Part shown: positions 46,099 through 57,955 of the stretch, piece after piece
How positions within the stretch are numbered: the stretch's first letter is position 1
Layout of the letters: the number at the start of each line of letters is the position of its first letter
NCBI GenBank assembly: GCA_018873225.1
Contig: JAEILZ010000007.1
Coordinates: 2,294,001-2,358,000, forward strand
Direction: 5' to 3'
Length of the DNA: 64,000 nucleotides
Origin: [Phialemoniopsis] sp. UDSM-2020
Lineage: Eukaryota > Ascomycota > Sordariomycetes > Thyridiales > Thyridiaceae
Position numbers and translations under genes: made by a program
The notes under the pieces: generated by a model
What the model was told of the DNA's origin: nothing
Seen by the model: the letters and a program-made list of their open reading frames with translations, nothing else
Databases searched by the model: none

Positions 46099-46184
46099 GT
46101 CCTCGTGGGGAAATAGAAACCCGCCCGCCTCCTACGCACCAGTTCGAAAGCGGGAGATTGCCGGTGCAAGTCCGGCCGGGGATG
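46099..46184 (+). tRNA. tRNA-Arg(CCU) with 14-nt intron and atypical elbow
   Basis: All stems are intact: acceptor GTCCTCG/CGGGGAT (7 pairs, two wobbles), D stem GGG/CCC, anticodon stem CCCGC/GCGGG, T stem GCCGG/CCGGC. The anticodon loop CTCCTA gives CCU (decodes AGG), with a 14-nt intron (46135-46148) after position 37. The variable loop AGATT and discriminator G fit tRNA-Arg(CCU). A T6 terminator follows 4 nt downstream. Oddities: the D loop has A at position 18 instead of G, and the T loop is TGCAAGT with G instead of T at 55. G18-T55 is a near-universal tertiary pair and part of the Pol III B box. It is therefore either an unusual functional tRNA or a recently altered copy. Confidence 0.65.
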
Positions 46185-46187
46185 AAC

Positions 46188-46193
46188 TTTTTT
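46188..46193 (+). terminator. RNA polymerase III terminator of tRNA-Arg(CCU)
   Basis: A run of six T starts four bases after the tRNA discriminator base, the normal position for Pol III termination. It supports transcription of the tRNA. Confidence 0.65.
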
Positions 46194-46589
46194 GGCCCTC
46201 ATTCTTTTTGTTCCTTTGGTTTGTCAGAGTAGATACATCTCCATTCGAACATTCACAAAGAGTAATCCACATTTCTAGAACCTGACATGGCTTTGTCTTG
46301 TGTGTGTTGTGGCTTTGGTCAGTATGGTGGTGGTGTTGCTCACTCTTCTTTCGCGATTTTTCCATATAACGAAATGCTTTTATTTTGATCCATGTTCGCT
46401 CTATTTCAAAAGGCAATGCCGTCGCTCTGGCAATACTATGATATAAGCTCTCCCCTCGCTCAATATCTCCCTTTCTTCTCAACCCTATTATTCCACTTCT
46501 TCCTCGTCCTGTTCTTGGGCTTCTTTCTTGCAACTCCATTTGTTGCTTATCCATGTTTTCGCTTGCCCGTTTCCTTGCTCGCCCGGGAT
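46194..46589. other. 3' flank of MFS gene
   Basis: About 400 bp of probable 3' UTR and downstream sequence of the MFS gene. No gene is seen. Confidence 0.45.
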
Positions 46590-48019
46590 CTACTTTGGAG
46601 AGGACCTTGCCTGCTCGCTTGGGGATCTCAGCCCAAAGAACACAAGGGTGGCGACACCAGCAAGGCCAACAGTGCCCATCCCGTAAGCCCTCTCTCTGCC
46701 GGCCCACCAGTACACACTCGTGAATAGGATCGGCCCTAAACCACGGCCAATCTGACCCCAGCTCCGCAGTATGCCCAGCTTGCCGCCTCGCTCGTCTTCT
46801 TCGGCCTCGAGGCTGCTGAGAGAATTCAAGCTTGTCACCACCGTGCCAGATGTTGTGGCAAGACAGGCGGCAGCCATATAGAGAGACGGAACGGTGGACA
46901 GCTGGCCAAGCATTATAAACGCAACGAGGCATGAGACGACTCCGATCCTGACGCACGTCAATGGCGGCAACCTACGGGTGACTGTTCCCTGCAGAAGAGA
47001 GGCGATGAGGCCCATGAAGCCCAAGAGCCTGCCGTTTCTTGCCGGGTCATACGAGAAGAGATCGTAGGTCATGAAAGGCAGTGAAAATTCCATGCCGGAG
47101 AAGAAAAGCACAAAGAATGCGTGAGTGGCGTTCAGAAGAAAGTGCGAGTTGGTGCGTTTGATGCTTCGCGGCTTCGCGCCGGATGGCCGCTTCGCGGGGC
47201 GAGTCTCGGGCAGCCGAAGGTACAGATAGATGGTCTCGGTAACGATGAGAAATAGCGAGAACCCAGCAGCTGTCGCGAACGGATTGGCCGCGACGGTGGG
47301 GATCGAGCTCAACCAGGCACCCAGAGCTGGGCCCAAAGTGAAGGCGATCGAGAAGCAGCCTCCGATAATGGCCATTGTCTTGCCACGGCTCGCTTCGTCG
47401 GAGACGTCAGTTGCGATTGCCGTTGCCAACTGCACGTTGCCCTCAGACAAGCCGCCTACAATGCGCGAGTAGACAAAGGTCCGGAAGTCCACAGCCAACA
47501 CCCAGAGCAGCACCGAAAGGATGTTGCCAGCCATGCTGGCGAGGAGCGCCGTCCGTCTGCCATAGCGGTCGGACAGATGGCCAATCACCGGCGAGGCGAT
47601 CGCTTGTAAGAGACTGCCACATGTCAGATAGATGCATCAGCATTACACAGTCTTGGGGCGAGACGCACGAGAACAAGCTTCCAAGAGCTCCTCCCAGCAA
47701 GACAATGTCATGTCTCGAATCAATGGGTCGGGAAAAGGCTGATTTGTACGCATTCAGGTACTCGAACATATGTGACAATAATGTTGGAGAAGCGCCGGAC
47801 GACGATTGCGCCTCGGCTTCGGCATTTCGGTAGAATTCGAGGAGCTTGGGGAAGAGTGGAAGGATGAAGGTAAACGATATCTAAAAGTAGTAGACGTCAG
47901 CCACGCGACGTTCGCCGGAGAGGGCCGATCAGAGGGAGCTCTACCAGGTCCAGCAACAAGGAAATGGCCACAACCCATAAGACCTTTGTGCGAAAGGCGC
48001 GATCAACTGCGAGAGCCAT
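46590..48019 (-). CDS. MFS transporter, TetA/MFSD10-like
   Basis: Exons 48019-47945, 47880-47669 and 47613-46590 give 436 residues. Exon 1 carries TM1 ('VLWVVAISLLLDL'), exon 2 an extended loop, and exon 3 the remaining membrane segments. The MFS signature between TM2 and TM3 is 'GHLSDRYGRRTALLASMAGN', followed by 'RIVGGLSEGNVQLATAIATDVSD' at TM4-5 and 'GPALGAWLSS'. The layout matches the fungal group related to tetracycline-resistance carriers and animal MFSD10, proton-coupled exporters of small organic molecules. The substrate is unknown. The second half is shorter than usual but still contains the expected six segments. Starting from the long third exon alone would lose TM1. Confidence 0.85.
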
Positions 48020-48706
48020 GAGTTGCGTGTTGCAAGTTGCGGATCGCGACCTGCGCTGTGTTGGTTGCGATGACGTATTTGGTAAACGCTGCGGAGCTGA
48101 TGAAGGATGCTGGTGGGCTGAAGCGACGTCGCCAAGTTACAAGTATGCAGTCGAATGATGTCGCTGGGAGAGATGTCGGAAACGAATGCAGGCCGGGAAA
48201 GACAATAATAAGAAGAATGCCACGCAAAAAGAAATTGAGGAATGCAAGGAGAGCAGAAGCCGAAGGAGACTGATGAGTAAAGAAGAAAGACAATAGGTCG
48301 AGTCGCAGTCGACAGATCATCATCTAGACAGGGCTCAGCCCAAGCAAGTCGCATTGGTCCCCTGTTTGGCTGTTTGAGGACCACGGAGCTTTACTGACCT
48401 GCTCAAGCGTACAAACAAGTACATGCTAGCGTGCGTTTCTGGAACCCTTCGAGCCCACTAAAAACAACCTTGAAGCACTTTGAGCCCCTGGTCTTTCAAT
48501 GTTACTGGGCTCGCAACCCCACCGGCGCCCACGGCGATTGGCGGCTAAAACGGACGGACCGGGCAGTGATCTTCAGGTACCGTGTCTTCAACTCGCGATG
48601 CCTCGCACCAGGCTTCTTAGTAACTGCGTACGTACGACTGGACACCGTTGGGGAAGTACGGCTTTGTCAGCCCGGCAAGGGCCGTAAGGAGACGCCACGT
48701 TTGTGG
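48020..48706. other. Intergenic, no gene seen
   Basis: This holds the promoter of the MFS gene and the 3' flank of the SET gene, both on the minus strand. No RNA gene or repeat is recognised. Confidence 0.5.
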
Positions 48707-49892
48707 TCAGGATTCAAGTCTTTCTATTGTCTGTGCGACCATGTTCTTTATCTGCTTCCATCTCGTGCTGAGAAGCTCTCGTTGGCTGGCGTCGCCGACA
48801 TGACTGCCGTCGATCTTGTCAAGGGTTTGATTGATTATGCTGGTGAACTTCAGGAGGAGCTCCACCAAGAAAGCGTCTACTTTCGCTTGTGTGGCTTCAC
48901 CATCGTCCTCGGCATTGACAAAGCTGTTGAATTGCCCGGGCGTGCAGCACAATAGGCGCAGGGCGACCTGGGTTCGGTGACACCCTGCCGTCTCTGCGTC
49001 GAGCATGTACTGGCCTAGGAAACCCACCTCTTCCAACTCTACTTTTTGCTTCCTTGATAGACGCGGAAGCAGGACGTCGTCTAGACACACCTCGTCCCAG
49101 CGGTTGTCGTCCAGCACGAAGCCGTACTCGACAAAGAGGAAGTCGTTGGAGTGGGCTCCATAACTTATGTGAATCTCCTCTCCGGCGTGGTACTCTCGAT
49201 TCGCCGTGATGGCGAAGCCGTCCGTCGAGAATGACACGTGGCAGCCCTGATCGGCATGGTTGAGAAGGTCGGCGACAGGCTGCAGGGCCATCCTGTCCTC
49301 CCGAGCACGCTTCTCCAGTGCAGGAGTCGTGTAGTAGAAGGTACGTGTGTTTACGAGGAGCCAGTTGTACAGATAGTGCTCCCTTTCGACATCAGGATAG
49401 GCCGTGGTGACCATGTCCCAGTCGCACTGAAACTTTGCTTGCTGCTTCTTCAGCAAATCTGCAGCCCGCTTGGGCAGCATCACCTGAAGCTCCGTCGGCC
49501 ACGTGATGGGCACGCCAGCTTCAAAATCAGCCTTGGTGGGAAGCGCGGCGTTCCAGACATCATATTTTGAGCTTTGATCCAGTGCTAGATCAGCAGCTAG
49601 GAGACCGTGGAGAGTAATATCACGGGGAAGTTTTTGCGAAATTGCCTTCGGGACCGTGTGTAGTGACCGGAGGACCGGGGTGGGTGTGGTGAGAACCGTC
49701 TCATTTGCCTGAGTCAAAGTCAACATGTGCTCGAAATCAAAGGCATAGGTTGGACACCGCTCCCAGGTTTACCTTGACGGCGCGAGTTGCGATGACGCCG
49801 GTTCCGCGGCCGGCGATCCGCTCCGGCCTGATGCCGTTGAGCACGACACCCTTGGCTTCGGCCCAGTTGATCAAGTTCTCGAGGGTCTCCAT
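48707..49892 (-). CDS. SET-domain lysine methyltransferase (Rubisco-LSMT/SETD6-like)
   Basis: Exon 1 (49892-49773) encodes 'METLENLINWAEAKG' and 'GRGTGVIATRAVK'; exon 2 (49708-48707) gives the rest, 373 residues in all. The RGTG..A motif opens the SET domain, which continues after a large helical insert (iSET) with 'PVADLLNHADQGCHVSF' (the NH motif for S-adenosylmethionine) and 'GEEIHISYGAHSNDFLFVEYGFV' with the catalytic Tyr. A C-terminal helical substrate-binding domain follows. This architecture is that of the Rkm/SETD6 class that methylates non-histone proteins such as ribosomal or elongation factors. The specific target is not predictable. The intron 49709-49772 has an open frame extending past its donor, so the first exon could be misjoined. 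Confidence 0.9.
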
Positions 49893-51370
49893 AGTGCGAA
49901 AGGTGAGCCTCAGCTGATGAGTGTGGTGTGTCAAGGTGGGCTGGGCAGACGGGCAAGTGGGTGACAGATAGATTGGTTGACGGGTTTCCTTATGAGATGT
50001 ACATTGACCGTTAACTGATCAGCCAGGGGCATCCCACTGCCTAGCTTGAGAGGTCCCTTCTGGCTGTTAGTGCTTTGGGTAGAGATTGGTCCAACCTTCC
50101 TAACATGCACATACCGGGTTGGCGCGACCTTCCACTAGGCGTCATGCACTTGGCTCAATGTTGCTCTTCTTGGCTTGCACCGGAACTGACAAGTCCGATC
50201 GTTGGCTAGGAGCACCCGATCGCTGTTACCTAAGGGGCTGGCTAGGGCTGGGGCCGGAAGTTGTCCCTCGCGACGATATTGCCGTGGACAGGACGACTGG
50301 CCGGAGAGCTGCAACTCGGACGGTGAGTCCGCTCTTCTCTCCGAGTAGCGCTCTAGTAAATCTAGGTAACCCGTGGGATGACTGGACTACGTGCATTGGG
50401 ACTGGGGACGCGCTAAGTTAGGCGTGGCATTTCGCCAAAGAGTACCCATGGTAGCCCTTTGACACACCTGAAGAAGCTGTTCTGATATCCGGACAATACC
50501 CCTCCATTGCCGATCCAGGCTTGATATCCCGGCCCAGCCCGACGTCTTTCCGCGACAAAACCCGACCTCACGATCTGACTTGCGGAGAAATGGACATCAC
50601 TATAGCGCTAGGAGATGGCGGAAGATGGAGAAAGGATCTCAATGCTATTTACATCACGGCAATTGGCTGTTGTTAGCCGGAGCATCATTGCTTGCCCGCT
50701 CCGAAGTATCATGCCTCGATTCTCTAACAGACGCCTAACTCTTGAAACCCCCACCACGCCCAGCTCATTATGGCGCCCTTGTTTCCCCTGACTGACTGTC
50801 CTGCCTGTGTTACTCAAGTCCTTTACGGCATACCTTAGGGTTTGTCTAATCGCCATCCCAACAGAATTAAAACGCGCAGTTCGTTTATCGCTCGACTCTG
50901 CACGTAGAATATATGGATACAGGAAGCGCACCTTCAAGTACCTCACCTTTGCACACCAACTTCAAAATTGTTTAAACCGAAAGCGGTAGCATTCTCATTA
51001 AGGTTGTATGGACAGCAACAGTGGTCTAGGCGATAATGGGCAATAGCTGGGTCCAGCTTGGCATTTTAGCTATTAGGCCGAGGATACTGACTAAGAGAAA
51101 ATACCTCAGAGGGCGGCATGACGTTTCTCTCAGGTAACCCCTCAGCATATCAGTCTTCACCCCACCTTGTGTAATGACTTCTGCACGATCGGCTGGTGGT
51201 GTCTTCTCAACACACGATCTCTCCAAAAAACAAACATACCTACCTCCCTAATTTATTTTCTTCCTCATCCGGGCAATTTGAAGCTTTCATTCCTGCTCTC
51301 CACTGCCAATCTCGCGAATTCTGTGTAGACACAGTCCTTGATTGCTATTCCTCCTTATCAATCCGCCACA
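49893..51370. other. Divergent promoter region (SET gene / aldolase)
   Basis: About 1.5 kb between divergent starts. A pyrimidine-rich stretch immediately upstream of the aldolase ATG (51240-51360) is typical of strongly expressed glycolytic genes. No gene is seen. Confidence 0.5.
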
Positions 51371-52794
51371 ATGGGTCTTATGAGCGAGCTCAACCTCAAG
51401 CCTGGCGTCATCTACGGCGATGACGTCCTGAAGGTATGAGAATTTGCTCAGGGAAATTTGAGCCGTTTTGGAAACTCGCGCTGACAATGTAAAAAGGTCT
51501 TCCAATACGCCAAGGAGAAGGGCTTTGCCATTCCGGCCATCAACGTCACCTCCTCCTCCACCGTGTAAGTGGGCAACTCCGATCCGGCCTTCTAATAGCC
51601 GAAAGCCGCAAATGACATATCCTGATCTTCTCTGTCTACAGTGTCGGTGCCCTCGAAGCCGCCCGTGACTCTAAGTCTCCCATCATCCTCCAGACCTCCC
51701 AGGGCGGTGCCGCCTACTTTGCCGGAAAGGGCATTGCCAACAGCGCCGACAAGCAGGAGGCTTCCGTTGCCGGTGCCATTGCCGCCGCCCACTACATCCG
51801 TTCCGTAGCTCCTATCTACGGTATCCCCGTCATCCTGCACACCGACCACTGCGCCAAGAAGCTGCTGCCTTGGCTTGATGGCATGCTCGACGAGGATGAG
51901 CGCTTCTTCAAGGAGCACGGCACCCCGCTGTTCTCCTCCCACATGATCGACCTGTCGGAAGAGGAGGTCAAGTACAACATTGACACCACCGCCAAGTACC
52001 TCAAGCGTGCTGCTCCCATGAAGCAGTGGCTCGAGATGGAGATCGGTATCACCGGTGGTGAGGAGGATGTAAGTTTACGACGTGGCTATTTAGTCTGATG
52101 TACTTGCGATTGCCCTGAGGCTAATTTTTTTGAACTAGGGCGTCAACAACGAGGATGTTGACAACAACTCGCTCTACACCCAGCCCGAGGACATCTGGTC
52201 CGTTGTCGAGGCCCTGCAGGCTATCTCCCCCTACTTCAGCATTGCTGCCGGTTTCGGTAACGTCCACGTAAGTAGTCACCCAGATTTTCCAAGATCGTAC
52301 CCTTTGACTCACAATTCGCAGGGTGTCTACAAGCCCGGTAACGTCAAGCTCCACCCCGAGCTGCTTGGCAAGCACCAGGAGTACGCCGTCAAGAAGCTGG
52401 GCTCCAAGGACAACAAGCCTGGTAAGTGTGCTCCTTTCTGAGCCATAAAGGATTTTCATGGGCCCGGCAGCTTGTGCTAACCATACATGTAGTCTTCTTC
52501 GTCTTCCACGGTGGCTCCGGCTCCTCGGTCCAGGAGTTCCGCACCGCTATCTCTTTCGGTGTCGTCAAGGTCAACCTCGACACTGACCTCCAGTGGGCTT
52601 ACCTCTGCGGTATCCGAGACTTTGTTACCAAGAACATCGACTACCTCAAGACCCAGGTTGGTAACCCCGAGGGTGCCGACAAGCCCAACAAGAAGAAGTA
52701 CGACCCCAGAGTCTGGGTTCGCGAGGGTGAGAAGACCATGAAGACTCGCGTCCAGCAAGCTCTGGATGACTTCAACGCTGCCAACGTCCTGTAA
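51371..52794 (+). CDS. FBA1: Class II fructose-bisphosphate aldolase
   Basis: Six exons, 51371-51433, 51497-51564, 51642-52068, 52139-52267, 52322-52421 and 52493-52794, give 362 residues, the normal length for the fungal enzyme. It cleaves fructose-1,6-bisphosphate to dihydroxyacetone phosphate and glyceraldehyde-3-phosphate in glycolysis, using zinc. Visible signatures are 'AIPAINVTSSSTVVGALEAA', the active-site block 'VILHTDHCAKK' (His110, Asp112, His113), 'EMEIGITGGEEDGV', 'AAGFGNVHGVYKPGNVKLHP' and 'FHGGSGS'. All metal ligand motifs are present. Codon use is strongly biased to C-ending codons, as expected for a very abundant protein. Introns are short and cluster toward the middle and 5' half. 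Confidence 0.97.
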
Positions 52795-54749
52795 ATACCT
52801 TCACGTACATGACTTGGTTTGCAGCCTGTGGAAGCGACATGATGACACTGTCGAACACAGCCAGATTCGCATCGTTGACATGCTCTTGAGAATTGAGTGT
52901 GCGAATGCGGAGGAGTTGGTGGTTGAAACTCGGGTATCAGAGACGATTTTCAAGGAAATACCCTGGGGTTAGAAAATGCAAATACCGTTGATAAAATACT
53001 TAGTCTCAAAAGCAAAAATTGCATACATCATCTCGATTGGCTCTTCCGGACCTATTCAAGTATGTAACTTGTCACTTACAAACACAATCTCTCCTAGGGC
53101 GACAAACAGCGCACGCACATCACTGCATTCATCGCTTTGCAACCTCGAGCAAGGCAGCTATGGGCAGAACTACAATGTGTGACGTCGAGGAAAAGACGAA
53201 ATCAGTTGTAAGGCTGTATCGCCATGCCTACAACCACACACATGACGTATGCCCCAACAGTAATCCGATCTAGCAGCTGAATGAGGTTGTATACAGTTTG
53301 CGCCCAGGGGGGGGGGGGCGCAATTCTTGCGACTAGGAAGCATGTCTACCGGTGTGCAAGTTGCTTGACTTATCACACTCTTATGAAAGATTTCTGCAAG
53401 CCTGTAAGCACGGCTGATCATTGTGTCATGCTCATGTTTTGCATAAATCCTGGCCAGTCCGAGCGTGCTTTTCTGGTCGGAACATTGTTGCTTAACTGCA
53501 TATCTTAAGGATCGCTGCCGCCGGGAAAAGCTGGAGAAGAGCCTGGTTCTGCCCCCTCTCTTTCTGCCCTGACATCACACCTGCACTTTTTAGGACCGGT
53601 AGTGTTTTGAAACATCTCGATGATCGTGATCGCTGACAGCTCTCGGCGTTGAGAATTATTCGCGAGTTTTGCCATGGAACTACGACGACACCACCAGCCA
53701 TCTAGCTTCCTGCAGGGACACCATCGTCGTTCGGTAATGAGGTGGTATTCCTCGAGGTCAGGCTAGGGGGACGCAGGTACCGATCTGATGTGACATGGGC
53801 GTGCACACGATCGAGGAGACTGTAAAGGTTACATTGTCCAGCCTGACGGCACAGCAAAGTGTGACAACCCTGGGTGGCCGCATCGTCCTCGACCGGGCAC
53901 GGTGACAGGACGACCTGCCGTCGAGTCTGGCTTGGCGAGAACAAGGCTCGCAGCCGTGTCCTTTTTCGGTTTACAGGATTTTCTAGCAATCCCAGGCTCA
54001 GAAGGAGAGAGAGAGACGGCTTACCTTCCGTCTCGCGCACGCGCGCACTGATGATGACCGACAAGAGCGGCTCGATATGAAGCCAAGTAAGGGCTCACTT
54101 AATTGCCAAAAGCTTTTGCACCGAGGACCAGTTTAGCCGTCGAGAGAGACGGGCAAGCCTCGACCAACCACGTTGTTTCCTTGTCTCATCACCTACTTTA
54201 TTTTTGGGGCTTGGTCTGTCCGACCGAGAATATCTGTGAATAGACTGGACTGGATGGGATGAGCCAGCAGGGACAGGATCAGGATCAGGGGCAGATTTGG
54301 ACAGAAGACAAGGCAGGCAGTCCTAGCCACCCCTTCCCCCCTTTCCCGCGTCATGCTGCTGTTGGCCCGCCAGGCACGACCATCGACTGACATTTGATGA
54401 TTCAGGCTGTTAATTGTTTGCTGTTATTGGGGATCGGGAGGGAAACAGCGTCACCGGCCTCTGGCAGCTTCTGGCAGGCTCGGTGCTGCCCCTGCCTTGA
54501 AAGCTGCGTGGCCCACCAAGCGATGAGCCAGGAAACCAGGAAACTTCATAAGACACCGCGTCCTCGCCCAGTCTTCATCCTCCATCCTGTTCCTCTCCTC
54601 TCTTCTCCTCTCATGTTCTCTTTCACCTAAGAAACACCAGACATTCGCTCTCGTCATTCGCTATCACTCTAGCTCACCTCTTTGGGCATAATATCTTGTC
54701 TTCAACGAAGACTTCTCCTGTTCAACTCTTCAGGTCACCTCTGCCCATA
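52795..54749. other. Intergenic, no gene seen
   Basis: Nearly 2 kb between two co-oriented genes. It contains a G12 homopolymer (53307-53318) and a CT-rich leader just upstream of the Pro-rich protein (54580-54745). Frames on both strands have no domain. Confidence 0.5.
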
Positions 54750-55388
54750 ATGAAGACCTCTGCTCTCGCTCTTCTCGCTGCCGTCAGCTACGCTGTGGCC
54801 GACGAGGACACCTGGCCGCACAAGCCTCCCCCGGAGGAGAGCACCACCATCCGCGTGCCCAAGCCCACCTGGCCTGCTCCTCCCCAGCAGTGGACCACCA
54901 GCACCGTCTACACCACGTCGACCAAGACCATCACGAGCTGCAGCGCCACTGTCACCAACTGCCCTGCTCACAGCACCGTCGTGACCACCGTCACCATCCC
55001 CGTGAGCACCACGGTCTGCCCTGTCACCGAGGTCCCGCCTCCACCTCCACCTCCACCACACACCGGTGTGCCTCCTCCTCCTCCCCCACCGCCCGCCACC
55101 ACGTACCCTGAGGTCAAGCCGCCTCCGGCCAGCCCTCCTGCGCCTAGCCCACCTGCTCCGAGCCCACAGCCCCCGAGCGTTGGCACTCCCGTCGCTCCTC
55201 CTCCGGCACCGGCCACCTCGGAGGTTGTTGTGCCTCCTGCGCCCAAGCCAACTCCCCCCGTCGTTGTCGGCACCGTCACCCCTCAGGCACCCAAGCCGAC
55301 TCCCTCCGTCGTCATTGCTGGTGCTTCCAATCTCAAGCGCACCGGTGCCGCACTTGCTGCCGTCGCAGTCGCCGCCGCCCTCGTCTAA
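54750..55388 (+). CDS. Pro-rich GPI-anchored cell-wall protein
   Basis: A single exon of 212 residues. Signal peptide MKTSALALLAAVSYAVA is followed by a Thr/Ser/Val region with three cysteines ('ITSCSATVTNCPA', 'STTVCPV'), a motif repeated in many fungal wall proteins. Next is a Pro-rich stalk containing two runs of seven to eight prolines and PAPSP repeats, and then a C-terminal hydrophobic segment (TGAALAAVAVAAALV) after a Ser/Asn site suited to GPI transfer. The protein probably spans or decorates the cell wall. Poly-Pro and Thr content suggests heavy O-glycosylation. The upstream in-frame ATG-like start is rejected because the signal peptide would be internal. No enzymatic domain is present. 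Confidence 0.82.
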   Translation: MKTSALALLAAVSYAVADEDTWPHKPPPEESTTIRVPKPTWPAPPQQWTTSTVYTTSTKTITSCSATVTNCPAHSTVVTTVTIPVSTTVCPVTEVPPPPPPPPHTGVPPPPPPPPATTYPEVKPPPASPPAPSPPAPSPQPPSVGTPVAPPPAPATSEVVVPPAPKPTPPVVVGTVTPQAPKPTPSVVIAGASNLKRTGAALAAVAVAAALV

Positions 55389-56958
55389 GTGGAGTGGCTT
55401 TACCCGGTTTTGGACTGCTTTATCACGAAGACACACGGGCACAGACTGTTCACGGCTGCATTAAGGGGGATAATGGAAACTTTCACTTCATACACCACAC
55501 TCCAGCTTACCATCTTTTTGTACGAGAGACTCGGAAATCTTGGGAGTTGAACAGGGGTCAACGACATTGTAATTTTTCTCTCTTTTGTTCTCGTCTGTGG
55601 AAAACATATTGGTGGACGGAAGCCTTAAGCATGGAAGCGGCTTGCGGCATGGTTTTAATCTACCTTTTTGAAACGTAATAATATACACAAAATGGTCAGT
55701 TACTTCTGTAGCTATCGAACGGAGATCATAATCTGACGCAGACCCGAGCTAGCCTCTCTCGCTTTTGTGTTTTGTTTGTGGCTGATATTTGATGGGCGTA
55801 GGGGGTGAACACATAGAGATCGCTCACCTTGTCGTTCAAAAACTTGGTAGGCTACATATTCTAGGTAGGCACCCGTAATGTCTTGGGCTGTAACTCGTCA
55901 AGCTCGCTCGCTCTGCGCGCTCGGAAAGTGCAAGTCCCTTAAATGGATCTCGGATTTTGCAACCGTCCGTCGAGAAATCACACGGTTGAATGACGATAGG
56001 TAGTACCGCATTATTGCAACAATTTGCATTGACTCAGTCGGCTAGTACGAGGCAATATGGACCTTTTTCTTCCAAGTGTCCGAAGCAATTCGTGGCTGAC
56101 ACTTTTCGTCTGACTTGTTCGGCGTTCAAGAATAGCCGCGCAAGGATGGGCCCACGCCCCGGACCCCAGAATCCACCGGCTTCTGGGCACCGCTCTCATT
56201 TTGGACCAGCCGTGCCCCAGAAACATCTTCGTCTCTTACCCCAGCCACCCATCATCCCGGCCCAGTCGACCTCGTTAATATGCCCAGGGCGGTAAAAGGG
56301 TGGGCGCGAAAAAGTGGACGCGTTGCATGAATGCCGATAGTGCGCCAGCGTGGCTAGGTCTGGTCGACTATGTCGGCCCCCGCCCTCGAAGAACGTCTCG
56401 GTTTATTCCGCTGGGAAGATCTGGGGAACATCCTATGTTGGGATCCTGGGGTAGAATACGGCAAGCTAGAGTGACATGCGCCCCTCGTCGTACTGTCGTC
56501 ACGACTGCCCTTCCGTGACCGAGCATCTTTCCCCGTTCTCTAGCTATACTAGCTAGAGTAACAAAGACGTAGATAGGACTTTGATCGGCATGTGTGGGCT
56601 TCATTGTTGAGAACGCTCAACACACGCGTGAGAGCCGTCTGCTATGGGCTCATGTCTACCCAATCAGATACTTGTTTGTGCCGCCGGAACTGCCTCGTAC
56701 AGTTACTGAAACGTTGCACAATGCTGCAAGGTACAGTTCCTTGCACAGTGACAAGTCCCTGTCGGATTGTCTCATAGCATTCCGCCAACCATCTGTAGCC
56801 ATGCTGAGACCAAAACACGAAAAATGTAATTTTCATTGCCATGAGTACTTGTTGTGAGCGAAGCCCTGTCTCCTGGGGAGACGAATACAGGCACACTGCA
56901 CTAAGTAGCGTGAGAGGTGGTGGAGTGGAAGGTTTTCCAGAACAGCGTAGAGAGTTGG
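55389..56958. other. Intergenic, no gene seen
   Basis: About 1.6 kb between convergent genes, with 3' flanks of both. Short frames only; nothing recognised. Confidence 0.5.
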
Positions 56959-57955
56959 TCAGACAGTGCCCAGCCGCTTGGCAATATCTTCGAGGCGAGA
57001 TGCCTCGCCGAGCAGCTCACGCGCTGTGGAGCGTTCCCTCCCGTTCTCGCCAATCACGACCAAGTTAAGGACTCTTCCATCGTCGCCAATGACCAGGCGT
57101 CCCGTGCGGCCGTCGGTCCATTCGATCTTGACGTGCTTGGCTTCCGCATCGGCCGCGCTGACATCGAGGACGTTCTGCTGCTCCGTCTCCGGCTCGGCGC
57201 CAGACGAGCGCCGGCTCTTGCGGCGCTTCTTGTCCAGACCGACGGCCTTGCGCAGGTCGGCCACCACGCCGACGCGATTGTGGTACCGCACGAGCTCGCG
57301 GCGCAGCACCCGCACAAACTTGGACAGATCCTGCTGGCGGGCACGGGCATCCCTGCTACTCTCTTCGAAGGACGACCCGAGCACCGGCGACTGCACGCGT
57401 GCAGGCGGTGCTGGGAGATGCCGGGCGGCGAGGCCGGCGAGGGGCACGCACGGCGGCACCGTGTGCCGATGGACGCGCAGAAACTCGGAGCCGGAGCCGG
57501 AGGACTCGTGCCAGGGCCGGTTGAGCAGGACGTAGTAGGGGCGCAGGAAGCGCGCGCGCGTCATGACCTCGATGCGCACGCCGAGGATGCGGCCGCCGTC
57601 GACGGCGTTGGGGTCCGGGTCCTGCGCGACGAACGAGGTGACCGAGGCGCAGGCGCGGTAGAGGCACTGCTGGTTGTGGGCCTCTTGGGCGGCGACCTTT
57701 TTGCGCAGGGGGGCGCTCCCATCGTTGCTGCTGGGTAGAGGTAGGATTGAAGCATCCTGCGGTGTTGCGAGGAGCTGGGCGGTGGATGGCGAGGAGAGCA
57801 GCGTCGAGGCTTGGACGCGGAGCTGGCGTTTTAGGGACGCCGCTGTATTGACTTGTTAGTTCATCTTCGGGTAAATACATGGGTTTTCCTTATGGAAATT
57901 CCGACTCACCTCTTTCCCTGAGCGCCTCTATCTCGTCGTCAATCTCGGTCGCCAT
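56959..57955 (-). CDS. Kinetochore protein CENP-O (Mcm21/Mal2)
   Basis: Exons 57955-57910 and 57842-56959 join inside an Ala codon and give 309 residues. The N-terminus 'MATEIDDEIEALRERA' begins a coiled coil. The conserved CENP-O core reads 'GRILGVRIEVMTRARFLRPY', 'YVLLNRPWHES', 'LRVHRHTVPPCVPLAGLAAR', and 'RVLRRELVRYHNRVGVVADL' (RWD-like fold). CENP-O, with its partner CENP-P, belongs to the COMA/Sim4 part of the inner kinetochore (CCAN), which links centromeric chromatin to the outer kinetochore. The linker around 225-255 contains a basic cluster (KKRRKSRRSS), a possible nuclear localisation signal. The frame across the junction was chosen because the other acceptor phase hits a stop or loses the core. 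Confidence 0.85.

Noticed and set aside
46132..46956. 274-codon minus-strand frame over the MFS 3' end and tRNA
   Set aside because: It crosses the tRNA-Arg(CCU) and uses the wrong frame of the MFS gene; the composition is shadow-like.
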